From Streptomyces althioticus (GTDB taxonomy: Bacteria; Actinomycetota; Actinomycetes; Streptomycetales; Streptomycetaceae), in the NCBI GenBank assembly GCA_014649355.1, contig BMSW01000001.1:372001-436000 (forward strand): a stretch of DNA of 64,000 bases. Reading direction: 5' to 3'. Below, piece by piece: positions 25,952 to 33,834 of the stretch (positions within the stretch are counted from its first letter, which is position 1; the number at the start of each line of letters is the position of its first letter). The translations under genes were made by a program, and so were the position numbers. The notes beneath the pieces were generated by a model. That model saw only the letters and a list, made by a program, of their open reading frames with translations. It had not been told where the DNA came from and ran no database searches.

Positions 25952-25979
25952 GGGCTCCTCGGCGACTGCTGAGGGGCCC
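25952..25979 (+). terminator. Hairpin after the phosphoribosyltransferase
   Basis: GGGCTCCTCGGC and GCTGAGGGGCCC pair (with G-T wobble) around a 4-nt loop, followed by TTCT, 25 bp after the stop. It lies inside the integrated element. Confidence 0.65.
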
Positions 25980-26332
25980 TTCTGCGTTGGTAGTGAGAGG
26001 CCCCTGACCTCGGAAGGCGTGGCGCCTGAGATCGACAGCTGCCGCAAGATGTACCGAGAGATGGACGCGGACTCGCACGGTGAGATTGACGGTGTGGCCA
26101 CGAGCTTCATGGACTTCGACTGCGTGACCAATGCGTGCAGTGAGCTGCGGGACACGCGGACAGTGGCGCTGTCGACGTGGGATTACACACTCAGACTGCT
26201 CACGTCGCCGAGCTGGTGAAGCGGGGGAAGTTTCGCACCGCCCGAGTGACTTCCGTGTTCCACGTGAAACGCCGAAGCTCGACTCCTTGAGGCACACGCC
26301 TTGACCTTGACGCTTACTGTCAGTGCGGTGCG

Positions 26333-26740
26333 TCAGACTGGTTCCTGCGGCCGCAACCGCTGCTGGGAACGGCAGCGGCCCCCTGGGTCTAGCAGGAGGC
26401 CGCTCACACCGTTGGGACGGCGTCCAAGTGGGGCGCGCCACTGTACGAACGACCTGGACGCCCTGGGCCGCGTCTCGCTGGGGACCCCCAGCTTCAAGGC
26501 CCGCTCGCGGTAGTGGACGGCTTCACCGCAGGGCATGCGCTCCCGCGTCGTCGGACTGGTGGTTCCGGTGGCAACGAGCAGGGGGGCCAGGCCACGCTTG
26601 TACAGGTCCACGGCGGTGTCAGCCACCCACAGATCGTGACTGCCGAGTCCGATGGCCACCGAGCACGGTTGAGGTGCATGGCCCATTTGGTGGTAGTCCC
26701 ATACGCGCTGAGCGTCGGCCCAATCCTGCGTAAAAATCAC
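26333..26740 (-). pseudogene. Truncated YdcF/DUF218-family gene
   Basis: GTG at 26740 has AGAAGGA upstream, and the first 83 residues fit the YdcF/ElyC family: WADAQRVWDYHQMGHAPQP, AVIGLGS-like VAIGLGSHDLWVADTAVDLY, PLLVATGTTSPTTRERMPCG, ALKLGVPSE. The family then expects an RILVE-type strand and ATNTGEN; instead the frame runs into Arg/Pro/Ser-rich sequence from about 26472 to the stop, and no other frame restores the motif. The C-terminal half is therefore deleted. Confidence 0.72.
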
Positions 26741-26883
26741 TGCTGTCCTTCTCCGCCCCTCGCCGAGTCGGGCACCTTGAAGTCGTACTCCCACGCGAAG
26801 CGTGTCGGCCGGCCGGGTCCTGAGGGGTCTACGTCCCCTCCACGTGTTCGGGTCGGTAGTAGCTGCGGGGGCGTGCCAGACCG

Positions 26884-28317
26884 TTACCTCCAGACCGGCT
26901 CGATCAGGCTGGGGTCGAACTTCCGGTGTCCCCGTCCGGCCGGGTTGATGATCACGGCCGAGAGGCTGTGCAACACGATCTCCTGCTGACGCTCGATGGG
27001 TAGTGCGAAGAACTCCTCAACGGTCAGATTCGCCGCTTCGCCTTTGGCCTCGGCCTGCTTCTGTTCCTTGTAGAAGCGGGCCCGCTCCAGTTTCAGTTCG
27101 TCGCGAAGTCGTTCTTTGGCCGGTAGGAGCTGCAGGAGCGTGGCCACCGTGATCTGCTTCGATCGCTCGGCCTCAACGAGCTGAGCGATGTCGTGGGTGA
27201 CCTGTTCCAACTCGTTCTCACGGGACCACCTTTGATGACCGGGGATGGTGGTGACTGCTGCTCGTGTGCGCTGCTCTTCGAGCACGAGTTGAGCTATCAG
27301 CCTGTCGACGGGCTCCCCGGTGCGGCTGACCTTGCCGCAGCCGCCGTTCACCACTGAGCACTGGTACGTGTACCTCGTTGCCTTAGATCCTGGTTCCCAT
27401 CGGCTGTTGTTCTGTCCTCGGATCTTGGTCTTGCACAGGCCACAGCGGGCAATACCCGAGAGCAGGTACTTACGGGCGAGGGACTTGCCGGGATGCTTCT
27501 GCTTCCGCTCGGCGACTGCTGCGCACACGGCCTCCCACTCTTCCAGGGTGTTGATCCGCTCCCAGTTGCCCTTGACCGGCTCGCCATCCTCGCCGAGCAG
27601 GATTTCACCGTGATATGTGCGGTAGCCGACCAACCTCGGGCTCGTCAGGATCTGCTCGACGTGGTGATGGGCCATGCGCTTGGTACCTGCTCTTGGGTTG
27701 CCCAAGCCCTGTTGCTGCCACCGGGTCCGGATGGTTCCGATGCGCACGCCGGCGAGAATCTCCCGCTGAGCCTCACGGATGGCCTCGGCCGCTACCGGAT
27801 CGACCTTCGTGCGGTCGTCCTTCCTCCAGCCGTAAGGCGCCGGTCCGCCGCTGTCCTTGCCCTGTTGGGCCAGCTCGAGGTGCTTGCGTTTGATCCGGCG
27901 TGACGCATCGTGCGACGACTTGTTGGCGAACGCCACCATGATGCGGGCCATCGTGCGGCCGTCCGGCGATCCGAGGTTGATGTCGTTGGTGACGGTGGCG
28001 AACTCCAGGCTGGGGCGCTCGTCGAAGATCTCGATGAGACGTTCCAGGTCCCGCGGCTGTCTGGCGAGGCGGTCCAGGTCGTAGGACACGATGGCGTCGA
28101 GGAGGCCGGCGCGCAGATCCCTCAGCATCAACTCGAACTCGCCGCGCACGACATTGCGCTTGAAGGCCGACACGTCGTTGTCCTCGTAGGTCTTCACGAC
28201 CTGCCACGATCGGAGATCGGCGAGGCGTTCGCAGTCCTGCTGCTGCCTCGCGACCCCCAGCGACTCGCCCTCGTCGTCCCGCGAAATGCGGGTGTACACC
28301 CCGACTTTGCGCGCCAC
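26884..28317 (-). CDS. Large serine recombinase (integrase)
   Basis: A 477-aa site-specific recombinase. N-terminal resolvase domain (about 4-150) with YTRISRDDEGES, nucleophile Ser12, and YDLDRLARQPRDLERLIEIF. The recombinase domain (about 165-270) is followed by a zinc ribbon (CGLCKTKI ... CSVVNGGCGK, about 296-340) and a coiled-coil C-terminal region (about 370-440). All expected parts are present, so it could be active. GTG at 28317 follows GGGGAGGG. A promoter candidate on the minus strand is TTGCCT (28374-28369) and TAACCC (28351-28346) with a 17-bp spacer. Confidence 0.93.
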   Translation of the reverse strand: MARKVGVYTRISRDDEGESLGVARQQQDCERLADLRSWQVVKTYEDNDVSAFKRNVVRGEFELMLRDLRAGLLDAIVSYDLDRLARQPRDLERLIEIFDERPSLEFATVTNDINLGSPDGRTMARIMVAFANKSSHDASRRIKRKHLELAQQGKDSGGPAPYGWRKDDRTKVDPVAAEAIREAQREILAGVRIGTIRTRWQQQGLGNPRAGTKRMAHHHVEQILTSPRLVGYRTYHGEILLGEDGEPVKGNWERINTLEEWEAVCAAVAERKQKHPGKSLARKYLLSGIARCGLCKTKIRGQNNSRWEPGSKATRYTYQCSVVNGGCGKVSRTGEPVDRLIAQLVLEEQRTRAAVTTIPGHQRWSRENELEQVTHDIAQLVEAERSKQITVATLLQLLPAKERLRDELKLERARFYKEQKQAEAKGEAANLTVEEFFALPIERQQEIVLHSLSAVIINPAGRGHRKFDPSLIEPVWR

Positions 28318-28386
28318 GGTCGGCCCTCCCCCTGCCTCCTGAGCAGGGTTAGGCTACTACCCTCATCGAGGCAAGTCAGCCAAAAC

Positions 28387-28446
28387 GTCCAGCCGCCCAT
28401 CACGCCCTCCGGTGAGGCCCCCGCCGTGAACCGGGAAGCCCTCTAG
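28387..28446 (+). other. Displaced native 3' end of the phosphoribosyltransferase gene (attR side)
   Basis: Read in the original codon phase this gives VQPPITPSGEAPAVNREAL and TAG. The element-supplied end of the intact gene gives [19 protein letters not shown] and TGA: same length, 11 of 19 residues identical, stop at the same place. The flanking codon GTC is shared. This is the expected product of integration into the gene's last codons. Confidence 0.78.
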
Positions 28447-28467
28447 GCCCGGTCACAGCAGGCCCGG

Positions 28468-29373
28468 TCACAGCGTCACGACGATCTTCCCGCGCACGTG
28501 CCCGCCCTCCGAGTGGGCGTGCGCCTTCGCGATCTCCTCCAGCGGGTACGTCCGCTCCACGCGCGGCGTGTAGCGGCCCTGCGCGCCGAGCGCGGCCGCC
28601 TCGGCGAGCCACGTCGAGTCGTTGACCGCGTCGGCCACCCGTACGCCCAGGCGCCCCGCGCCCTGGTGGTCGGCGACCGTCACCACGCGGGACGGGTCCC
28701 CCGCGATCCTCACGAGCTCCCCGAGCGAGCCCGACGCGGCGGTGTCGAGCACCAGGTCGATCCCCTGCGGCGCCACGACCGCCAGGCGCTCCGCCAGGCC
28801 CTCGCCGTACGTCGTGGGGACCGCCCCCAGCTCGCTGAGGAACGCGTGGTTGTGCGGGCCCGCCGTCCCGAACACCGTGGCCCCCGCGGCGACCGCCAGC
28901 TCGACCGCCGCGCCGCCGACCCCTCCGGCGGCGCCCTCGACCAGCAGCGTACGTCCGGAGAGCGGGCCGAGCGCCTTCAGGCCGCTCAGCGCCGTGACGG
29001 CGCCCAGGGCGGCCCCGGCCGCCTCCGCGTCGCTCCACTCCGCGGGCGCCGGCGCCCAGGCCGACAGCACCGCCAGCTCCGCCGTCGCGCCCGTCACCCC
29101 GCCCAGGCCGAAGACGCGGTCGCCGATGCCCACGCCCTCCACTCCGGCGCCGGTCCTGTCCACCCGGCCCACGGCGTCACGGCCGGGGATCGCCGGCAGG
29201 TCCACGGGGAGAACGTCCCGCACCGCGCCGCTGCGCACCTTCCAGTCGACCGGGTTGACGCTCGCCGCGGCGACCCGGATCCGTATCTCGCCGGGGCCCG
29301 GTGCCGGGTCGGGGGCCTCCTCGACGGTGAGCACCGTCGTGTCGCCGTACTCGTGGTAGCGGGCTGCGCGCAT
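28468..29373 (-). CDS. NADP-dependent quinone oxidoreductase-like (MDR family) enzyme
   Basis: A 301-aa medium-chain reductase. GroES-like N-terminus (MRAARYHEYGDTTVLTVEEA, VAAASVNPVDWKVRSG) and Rossmann fold with LVEGAAGGVGGAAVELAVA for NADP(H). No zinc-ligand cysteines, so it is of the quinone reductase type. ATG at 29373 follows GGAGGCAGATCAGC. It is divergent from a MerR regulator, with a MerR-type palindrome between -35- and -10-like hexamers, so redox or electrophile induction is likely. Confidence 0.9.
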   Translation of the reverse strand: MRAARYHEYGDTTVLTVEEAPDPAPGPGEIRIRVAAASVNPVDWKVRSGAVRDVLPVDLPAIPGRDAVGRVDRTGAGVEGVGIGDRVFGLGGVTGATAELAVLSAWAPAPAEWSDAEAAGAALGAVTALSGLKALGPLSGRTLLVEGAAGGVGGAAVELAVAAGATVFGTAGPHNHAFLSELGAVPTTYGEGLAERLAVVAPQGIDLVLDTAASGSLGELVRIAGDPSRVVTVADHQGAGRLGVRVADAVNDSTWLAEAAALGAQGRYTPRVERTYPLEEIAKAHAHSEGGHVRGKIVVTL

Positions 29374-29433
29374 GCTGATCTGCCTCCTGGGCCGGAGAAG
29401 CCGGAATGACTTCGACACCCGCGACGCTAGGAC

Positions 29434-29449
29434 CTGACGTCGGCGTCAG
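29434..29449. promoter_or_regulatory. MerR-type operator in a long-spacer promoter
   Basis: CTGACG-N4-CGTCAG is a perfect dyad. On the minus strand it sits between TTGCAT and TAGCGT, about 20 bp apart, the over-long spacing typical of MerR-activated promoters, directed at the oxidoreductase gene. Confidence 0.65.
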
Positions 29450-29506
29450 ATGCAAGTCGCACGTTGTACGCACGTCAGGTGACGGCCGTCGATCGGAGGG
29501 GCCCGT

Positions 29507-29875
29507 ATGCGGATCGGTGAGGTGGCGCGGAGGGCCGGGGTGAGTGTCCGGGCGCTCCGCTACTACGAGGAGCAGGGGCTGCTGCCCGCCGAGCGCGGCC
29601 CCGGAGGCCAGCGGCACTACCCCGCCTCCGCCGTCGACCGGGTCGGCCTGATCCGGCAGTTGTTCGCCGCCGGGCTGGCCAGCCGTTCTGTGCGCGAGGT
29701 GCTGCCGAGCGTGTACTCCGGCTCGGTCCCGCCGGGGCTCGTGGAGCACCTGGAGAACGAGCGGACGCGGATCAGCGAGCGGATCGCGGAGCTGTCCGAG
29801 GCCCGGGAACGGCTCGACGCCGTCATCGCCAACACCCGTAACCCGCCGCCGGAATGCCGCCATCCACGGGAGTGA
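29507..29875 (+). CDS. MerR-family transcriptional regulator
   Basis: A 122-aa protein: MerR winged HTH (MRIGEVARRAGVSVRALRYY, EEQGLLPAERGPGGQRHY) and a dimerising helix (VEHLENERTRISERIAELSE). No metal-binding Cys cluster is seen, so it is more like the redox/drug-sensing members. GATCGGAGGGG precedes the ATG. It probably controls the divergent oxidoreductase and itself. Confidence 0.9.
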   Translation: MRIGEVARRAGVSVRALRYYEEQGLLPAERGPGGQRHYPASAVDRVGLIRQLFAAGLASRSVREVLPSVYSGSVPPGLVEHLENERTRISERIAELSEARERLDAVIANTRNPPPECRHPRE

Positions 29876-29900
29876 TCCACGGGAGTGAGGGAGCAAGAAG

Positions 29901-29924
29901 AAGGGCTCCCCGCGGGGAGCCCTT
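29901..29924. terminator. Palindromic terminator between convergent genes
   Basis: AAGGGCTCCCCG and CGGGGAGCCCTT, an uninterrupted 24-bp palindrome between the MerR and Yip1 genes. Confidence 0.8.
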
Positions 29925-29940
29925 CACGCCGGCGCGTCCG

Positions 29941-30876
29941 TCAGAACGTGCCGAGCTTCACGATCGACAGCAGCGCGATCAGCTGGATGGACGACGCGCC
30001 CAGGGCCTTCGGCCAGGGGAGGTCGTGGGAGCGGCTCACCATCAGGGTGAGCAGGGCGCCGCCCGCCACCCAGGTGACCCAGCCGAGGAGCTGGACGAAC
30101 ATCGCGTCGCCGCCCGCGAACGTGGCGAAGACCAGGCGCGGGGCGTCGCTGATGGACATGATCAGCATGGACAGGCCGACCGTGGGCTGCCAGGCGCCGT
30201 TGCCGCCGAGCTGGCGGGCCAGCGTGTGGGTGACCATGCCGAGGACGAACGCGCTGATCACCATCGCCACGGACGTCGTCAGCACGATCGGGATCGCGTT
30301 GGACAGCGTCGCGTTGATGGCGTCCTCGCGGGCGCCGTCGAAGCCGAAGACGGCGAGCAGGCCGTAGAGGAACGTCACGACGAGGGCGGGGCCCCACATC
30401 GTGTAGTCGCGCATCTGCAGGAACGTCTGCTGCGGGGACAGGACGATGCCCTTCAGCAGGGCCTTCCAGTGCAGCCGCGGGCCGACGGGGCCGGCGGGCG
30501 GCTGGTAGGCGTCGTCCTGGTGGTACGGGTCGTCGATGGAGAACGCCTGCGTGTGACCGGGGTTGTTGGCCGCGTACGGGTCGTGCGGGACGCCCTGGGG
30601 TCCGGCGGGGTAGCCGCCGTCACCGAAGTACTCGGGCTCGCCGTGACCGCCGTGGCCCCCGCGCCCGCCGTAGCCGCCCGGGCCGCCGTGACCGGCGTGC
30701 GGCTGCGGCCAGGGGCTCCCGCCGCCCGCCCCCTGCCCGTAGGCGGGCGGCTGCGGTGCCTGCGGGTAGCCGTACGACGGCGCCTGCGGCGTCTGCCGCC
30801 CGTGCGGGGGGTGGGGCGGGCGCCCCTGAGGCGCACCGTCGTTGTTCCGTCCGCGTCCGATCCTGAATCCAGCCAC
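29941..30876 (-). CDS. Yip1-domain membrane protein
   Basis: A 311-aa protein: a Gly/Pro/His/Tyr-rich cytoplasmic head (about 1-135) and a Yip1 domain with five or so membrane spans (about 160-305; PALVVTFLYGLLAVFGF, AIPIVLTTSVAMVISAFVLG, GALLTLMVSRS). Bacterial Yip1 proteins have no proven function. GTG at 30876 starts VAGFRIGRGR, the usual beginning of Streptomyces members, with GAGGAC beside it; an ATG 27 codons upstream is open but unlikely. It adjoins the CIS locus, but a hairpin separates them. Confidence 0.78.
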   Translation of the reverse strand: MAGFRIGRGRNNDGAPQGRPPHPPHGRQTPQAPSYGYPQAPQPPAYGQGAGGGSPWPQPHAGHGGPGGYGGRGGHGGHGEPEYFGDGGYPAGPQGVPHDPYAANNPGHTQAFSIDDPYHQDDAYQPPAGPVGPRLHWKALLKGIVLSPQQTFLQMRDYTMWGPALVVTFLYGLLAVFGFDGAREDAINATLSNAIPIVLTTSVAMVISAFVLGMVTHTLARQLGGNGAWQPTVGLSMLIMSISDAPRLVFATFAGGDAMFVQLLGWVTWVAGGALLTLMVSRSHDLPWPKALGASSIQLIALLSIVKLGTF

Positions 30877-30972
30877 GTCCTCGAACGTACCTGTTCCCGG
30901 GCGGCCGTGTGCCGGGCCCCGGCCACGTGGACGGGCATTGCTGCCGAGCTGTGACATCCCCTAAGGGGAGTA

Positions 30973-31002
30973 CCCGGACCCGCCCCGGGGGGCAGGTCCG
31001 GG
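30973..31002 (-). terminator. Hairpin at the end of the CIS gene cluster
   Basis: CCCGGACCCGCC and GGCAGGTCCGGG (one mismatch) around a 6-nt loop, 7 bp past the last cluster gene. Confidence 0.6.
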
Positions 31003-31009
31003 CGGCTGA

Positions 31010-32839
31010 TCAGGAGTTGTTGTGGGACGGGCCGAAGAACTCGATCTCGGCGATCGCCACCTGCTTCTTCGGGCCCGCGTCGTAGGCCGACCGCAGGACG
31101 AAGCGCACGGCCGTCACCTCGCCGACCCGGAACGCACGGCGCTGGCCGCCCGCGCTCTGGTCCAGGGTGAGGGTCCTGGTGATCTTCTCGCCGTCGGCGA
31201 GGGTGATCTGCGCGTCGATACGGCGCGGAAGGGCCGACTCCGAGAGCTGGTCCGCGCGGGGCGAGGTGCCGGGGGTGATCACCAGGTCCAGCAGCCGGGT
31301 CGGCTGGTCGAAGGTGACCTCCAGCCACTCGCCCTCGGCGGCCTGGTCGATGCCGGGGCCCCACCAGGTGTTGTTCAGCTTGTCGAAGGCGAGCCCCGCG
31401 CCGTGCCCGGTGTACGACCGGGACGCCTTCACGGCGGACGGGCCGACCGGGGCGCGCTTGGCGAAGTGGTCGCGGGTGGCCTGGATCATCGTGCCCAGGT
31501 TCATCACCAGGGCGACGACGAGGCCGATCACCACGGCGCCGACCACCCAGTTCCACACCCGGCCGAACCCCCGCCGCAGACGCGGCCGTTCGCCCGCCCA
31601 CGCCGGCTCCGCGGTGCGGTCCGCGAACATGCGGCGCCACCACGGGAGACGCTGCGGGGCGTCCTCGCCGCGCGTCATCGACATGGCGCAGCGTGCGCAG
31701 AAGTGCCGTTCGGGGCGGTTGGGGGTGGAGCACCAGGGACACGGGACACCGCCCTCCGCGTCGAACTGCGGTCCCACGGCGCGGACCTCGGGGCGGCGGG
31801 CGGCCGTGCGGCCGGGCAGCACCGGGGCCACGTCGGGGTCCTCGGGCCTCTCGCGCGGCTCGCTGTCGGCGACGGGGACGAGGAGCGAGCGGGCGCGTTC
31901 GCGTTCGCGTTCGGACGCGTCGGCGTCGGCACCCTGCCGGTCGCGGGGCGGCTGGGTGGTCGCCGACGGCACGGCGGGCAGGGGTTCGGTGTCGTCCTCG
32001 GCGTCGGTGAGCTGGTCCCGGTCGTCCGGGGGGAGGACGGTCGGGGCCCGGTCCCGGCCGCCCCGATCACTCGCGACGGCAGACGCCACACCGCCGGTAC
32101 GGCCCGCCCCGGCCGGGCCGCCTGTGCCGTCCATGCCGGCCGCACTGCCGTCACCGGCCGGGACGGCCCCGGCGTCACCGGAGGCGCCGGCCGACCCGGC
32201 CGAACCGTGGACCCCGGCGGTGGCGAAGCCACTGGAAGTTCCGGCCGCACTGGCCGACCCGGCGGCACCGTACTCCCCGGTGCGGGCCGAGCCACCGGAA
32301 GCGCCGGCCGTGCCGGCCGTGCCGGCCCTGGTGGCATCGGAAGCGCCCGCCGATCCGCCCGGCCGGGCGTCACCGTAGGCCCCGGCGGTACCAGAGCCAC
32401 CGGTCGCTCCGGCCGCTCCGGCGTCACCGTGGCCCCCGGCGCCGGCGGAGCCACCGGCAGCACCGGCCGTGCCGGCCCTGGCCGCACCGGAAGCGCCCGC
32501 CGATCCGCCCGGCCGGGCGTCACCGTGGGCCCCGGCGGCAGAGGAGCCACCGGAAGCGTCGGCCGCACTGGCCGACCCGGTGGTGCCGGAGGCGCCGGCC
32601 GACCCGGTGGCACCGTAGCCCCCGCCGCCCCCGGCACCACCGGAAGCTCCGGCCGCCGAGGCCGGGACCGCGGGCTCCGTACGGGCCCGTTCGGCGCGGC
32701 CCGCGCGGCCGCTCCCGTCGGCCCACCCCAGCACCGCTCCGCAGGAGTCGCAGAAGGACTGGCCGGGTTCCGCCGGGGTGCCGCAGTCGGCGCAGCGGGA
32801 GGCGGTCCGGCCGCCCGGGCCGGAGGACGGGCTGGTCAT
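31010..32839 (-). CDS. CIS-locus zinc-ribbon protein with Gly/Ala/Ser repeats, membrane span and discoidin-like glycan-binding domain
   Basis: A 609-aa protein. Parts: zinc ribbon 1 (about 15-38, CADCGTPAEPGQSFCDSCG), a low-complexity Gly/Ala/Ser/Thr region (about 60-265), zinc ribbon 2 (about 370-385, CPWCSTPNRPERHFCARC), one membrane span (about 430-450, VWNWVVGAVVIGLVVALVMN), and a C-terminal beta-sandwich of the F5/8 type C/NADase-type glycan-binding kind (about 475-600; AFDKLNNTWWGPGIDQAAEG, WLEVTFDQPTRLLDLVITPG, VAIAEIEFFGP). It overlaps the tail protein I gene by 4 bp, so it is a true locus member; it may tie the particle to the membrane or wall. Confidence 0.8.
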   Translation of the reverse strand: MTSPSSGPGGRTASRCADCGTPAEPGQSFCDSCGAVLGWADGSGRAGRAERARTEPAVPASAAGASGGAGGGGGYGATGSAGASGTTGSASAADASGGSSAAGAHGDARPGGSAGASGAARAGTAGAAGGSAGAGGHGDAGAAGATGGSGTAGAYGDARPGGSAGASDATRAGTAGTAGASGGSARTGEYGAAGSASAAGTSSGFATAGVHGSAGSAGASGDAGAVPAGDGSAAGMDGTGGPAGAGRTGGVASAVASDRGGRDRAPTVLPPDDRDQLTDAEDDTEPLPAVPSATTQPPRDRQGADADASERERERARSLLVPVADSEPRERPEDPDVAPVLPGRTAARRPEVRAVGPQFDAEGGVPCPWCSTPNRPERHFCARCAMSMTRGEDAPQRLPWWRRMFADRTAEPAWAGERPRLRRGFGRVWNWVVGAVVIGLVVALVMNLGTMIQATRDHFAKRAPVGPSAVKASRSYTGHGAGLAFDKLNNTWWGPGIDQAAEGEWLEVTFDQPTRLLDLVITPGTSPRADQLSESALPRRIDAQITLADGEKITRTLTLDQSAGGQRRAFRVGEVTAVRFVLRSAYDAGPKKQVAIAEIEFFGPSHNNS

Positions 32840-33834
32840 CTGTCGGTGGTCCTTTCGGCGACGGCCGAGGCGACGACCTCGACCGTGTACGGCATGTGGG
32901 CGGGGCGGGCGGCCGCGACGAGGGTGTCCAGCCGGTGGTGGTCGGCCGGCGTCGGGTCGGGCAGCCGGAGGGTGACGTGCAGGTGGGGCCGGCGGTCGCC
33001 GGGGACCGGGCCGAGCGGGCGGGCGTGCCAGGCGGCGGCGCCGCTCTCCCGGATCTCGGGCGGTACGCCGAAGACCAGGCGTACGGCCTCGGACAGGCCG
33101 CGCCGGGTGCCGCGCACGCGGTGCAGGCGGGCGGCGGCGGCGACGGCGGCCCGCAGGCGCAGCTCCGCCGGGAGGGCGCCCGCGCGGCCGGCGTCGGCCG
33201 TCCCGCGGCTCACCGGTCCGGTGCCGGAGGCGATACCGCCGCCGCTCACCGGACCGCCGCCGGGCCCGACGCCGTCCGCTTCGACGCCCGCCCGGCCGAC
33301 GCCGGGGCGGACGCCGTTGCTCTCGGCGAGGGCAGGACCCACGCCGGAGCCCGCACCGGAGGCGCCCGCAGGATCGGCGCCAGGTCCGACGCCGCCGACC
33401 CCGCCGCCCGCATGGCCGGCGCCGGCCGTTCCCGCGTCCGCCGGACCGACGCCCGGGACGCCTCCGGGACGGACGCCGTCGGTCCCGGCGAGGGCCGGGC
33501 CCGTGCCGGGGCCGGCACCGGAAGCGCCCGCCGGGCCGACGTAAGGCCCGGCACCGGAGGCGCCTCCCGGACCGACGCCGTCGGTCCCGGCCCCCTCCGT
33601 CTCGATGCCCTCCGTCTCCGCCCCCACCCAGTCGGCCAGCCAGCGGGTGAAGTCCAGTGGGGCGAGCGCCGGGTCGAAGTAGGAGTCGAGGTTGTCGAGG
33701 ACGACCAGGAACGGTGCGAGGACCTCGTCGAGACCGGCGACGAACCGCTGGGCCAGGTCGTCGTCCGCGAAGATCGCGGGCAGCATCGCGCCGATCGGCG
33801 CCGACGAGCCCAGCCCGTCGACGGAGCCCCTCAT
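32836..33834 (-). CDS. CIS tail protein I (baseplate) with a large low-complexity insertion
   Basis: A 332-aa baseplate protein of the phage tail protein I type. The first 76 residues (AIFADDDLAQRFVAGLDEVL, SYFDPALAPLDFTRWLADWV) and the last 112 (RLHRVRGTRRGLSEAVRLVF, LHVTLRLPDPTPADHH) match the two halves of the family, which are normally adjacent. Between them lies a 145-residue Gly/Ala/Pro/Val repeat (GASGAGPYVGPAG-like units). ATGA overlaps link it to the baseplate J gene upstream and the zinc-ribbon gene downstream. Confidence 0.82.
   Translation of the reverse strand: MRGSVDGLGSSAPIGAMLPAIFADDDLAQRFVAGLDEVLAPFLVVLDNLDSYFDPALAPLDFTRWLADWVGAETEGIETEGAGTDGVGPGGASGAGPYVGPAGASGAGPGTGPALAGTDGVRPGGVPGVGPADAGTAGAGHAGGGVGGVGPGADPAGASGAGSGVGPALAESNGVRPGVGRAGVEADGVGPGGGPVSGGGIASGTGPVSRGTADAGRAGALPAELRLRAAVAAAARLHRVRGTRRGLSEAVRLVFGVPPEIRESGAAAWHARPLGPVPGDRRPHLHVTLRLPDPTPADHHRLDTLVAAARPAHMPYTVEVVASAVAERTTDR

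Larger units (their letters stand above)
25867..28389. mobile_element. Decayed 2.5-kb integrative element with a serine integrase
   Basis: Ends are inferred from CGTC shared at 25867-25870 (in the phosphoribosyltransferase gene) and 28386-28389, in the same codon phase. The right end lies 69 bp upstream of the integrase start, as usual for attP-int. Inside are only the integrase, a truncated YdcF-type gene and about 600 bp (25928-26332, and 26741-26883) with no gene I can support. The G+C is visibly lower and codon use less biased than the neighbourhood. No excision, replication or transfer genes remain. Confidence 0.78.

Noticed and set aside
26019..26219. A 66-codon frame (MAPEIDSCRKMYREMDADSH) inside the integrated element
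   Set aside because: The purine-rich site is 1-2 bases from the GTG, too close; no known motif. It may be a remnant and is left out.
24249..28389. tRNA-Gly as the attachment site of the element
   Set aside because: No repeated tRNA 3' end is found; the junction evidence points to the phosphoribosyltransferase gene 1.5 kb away.
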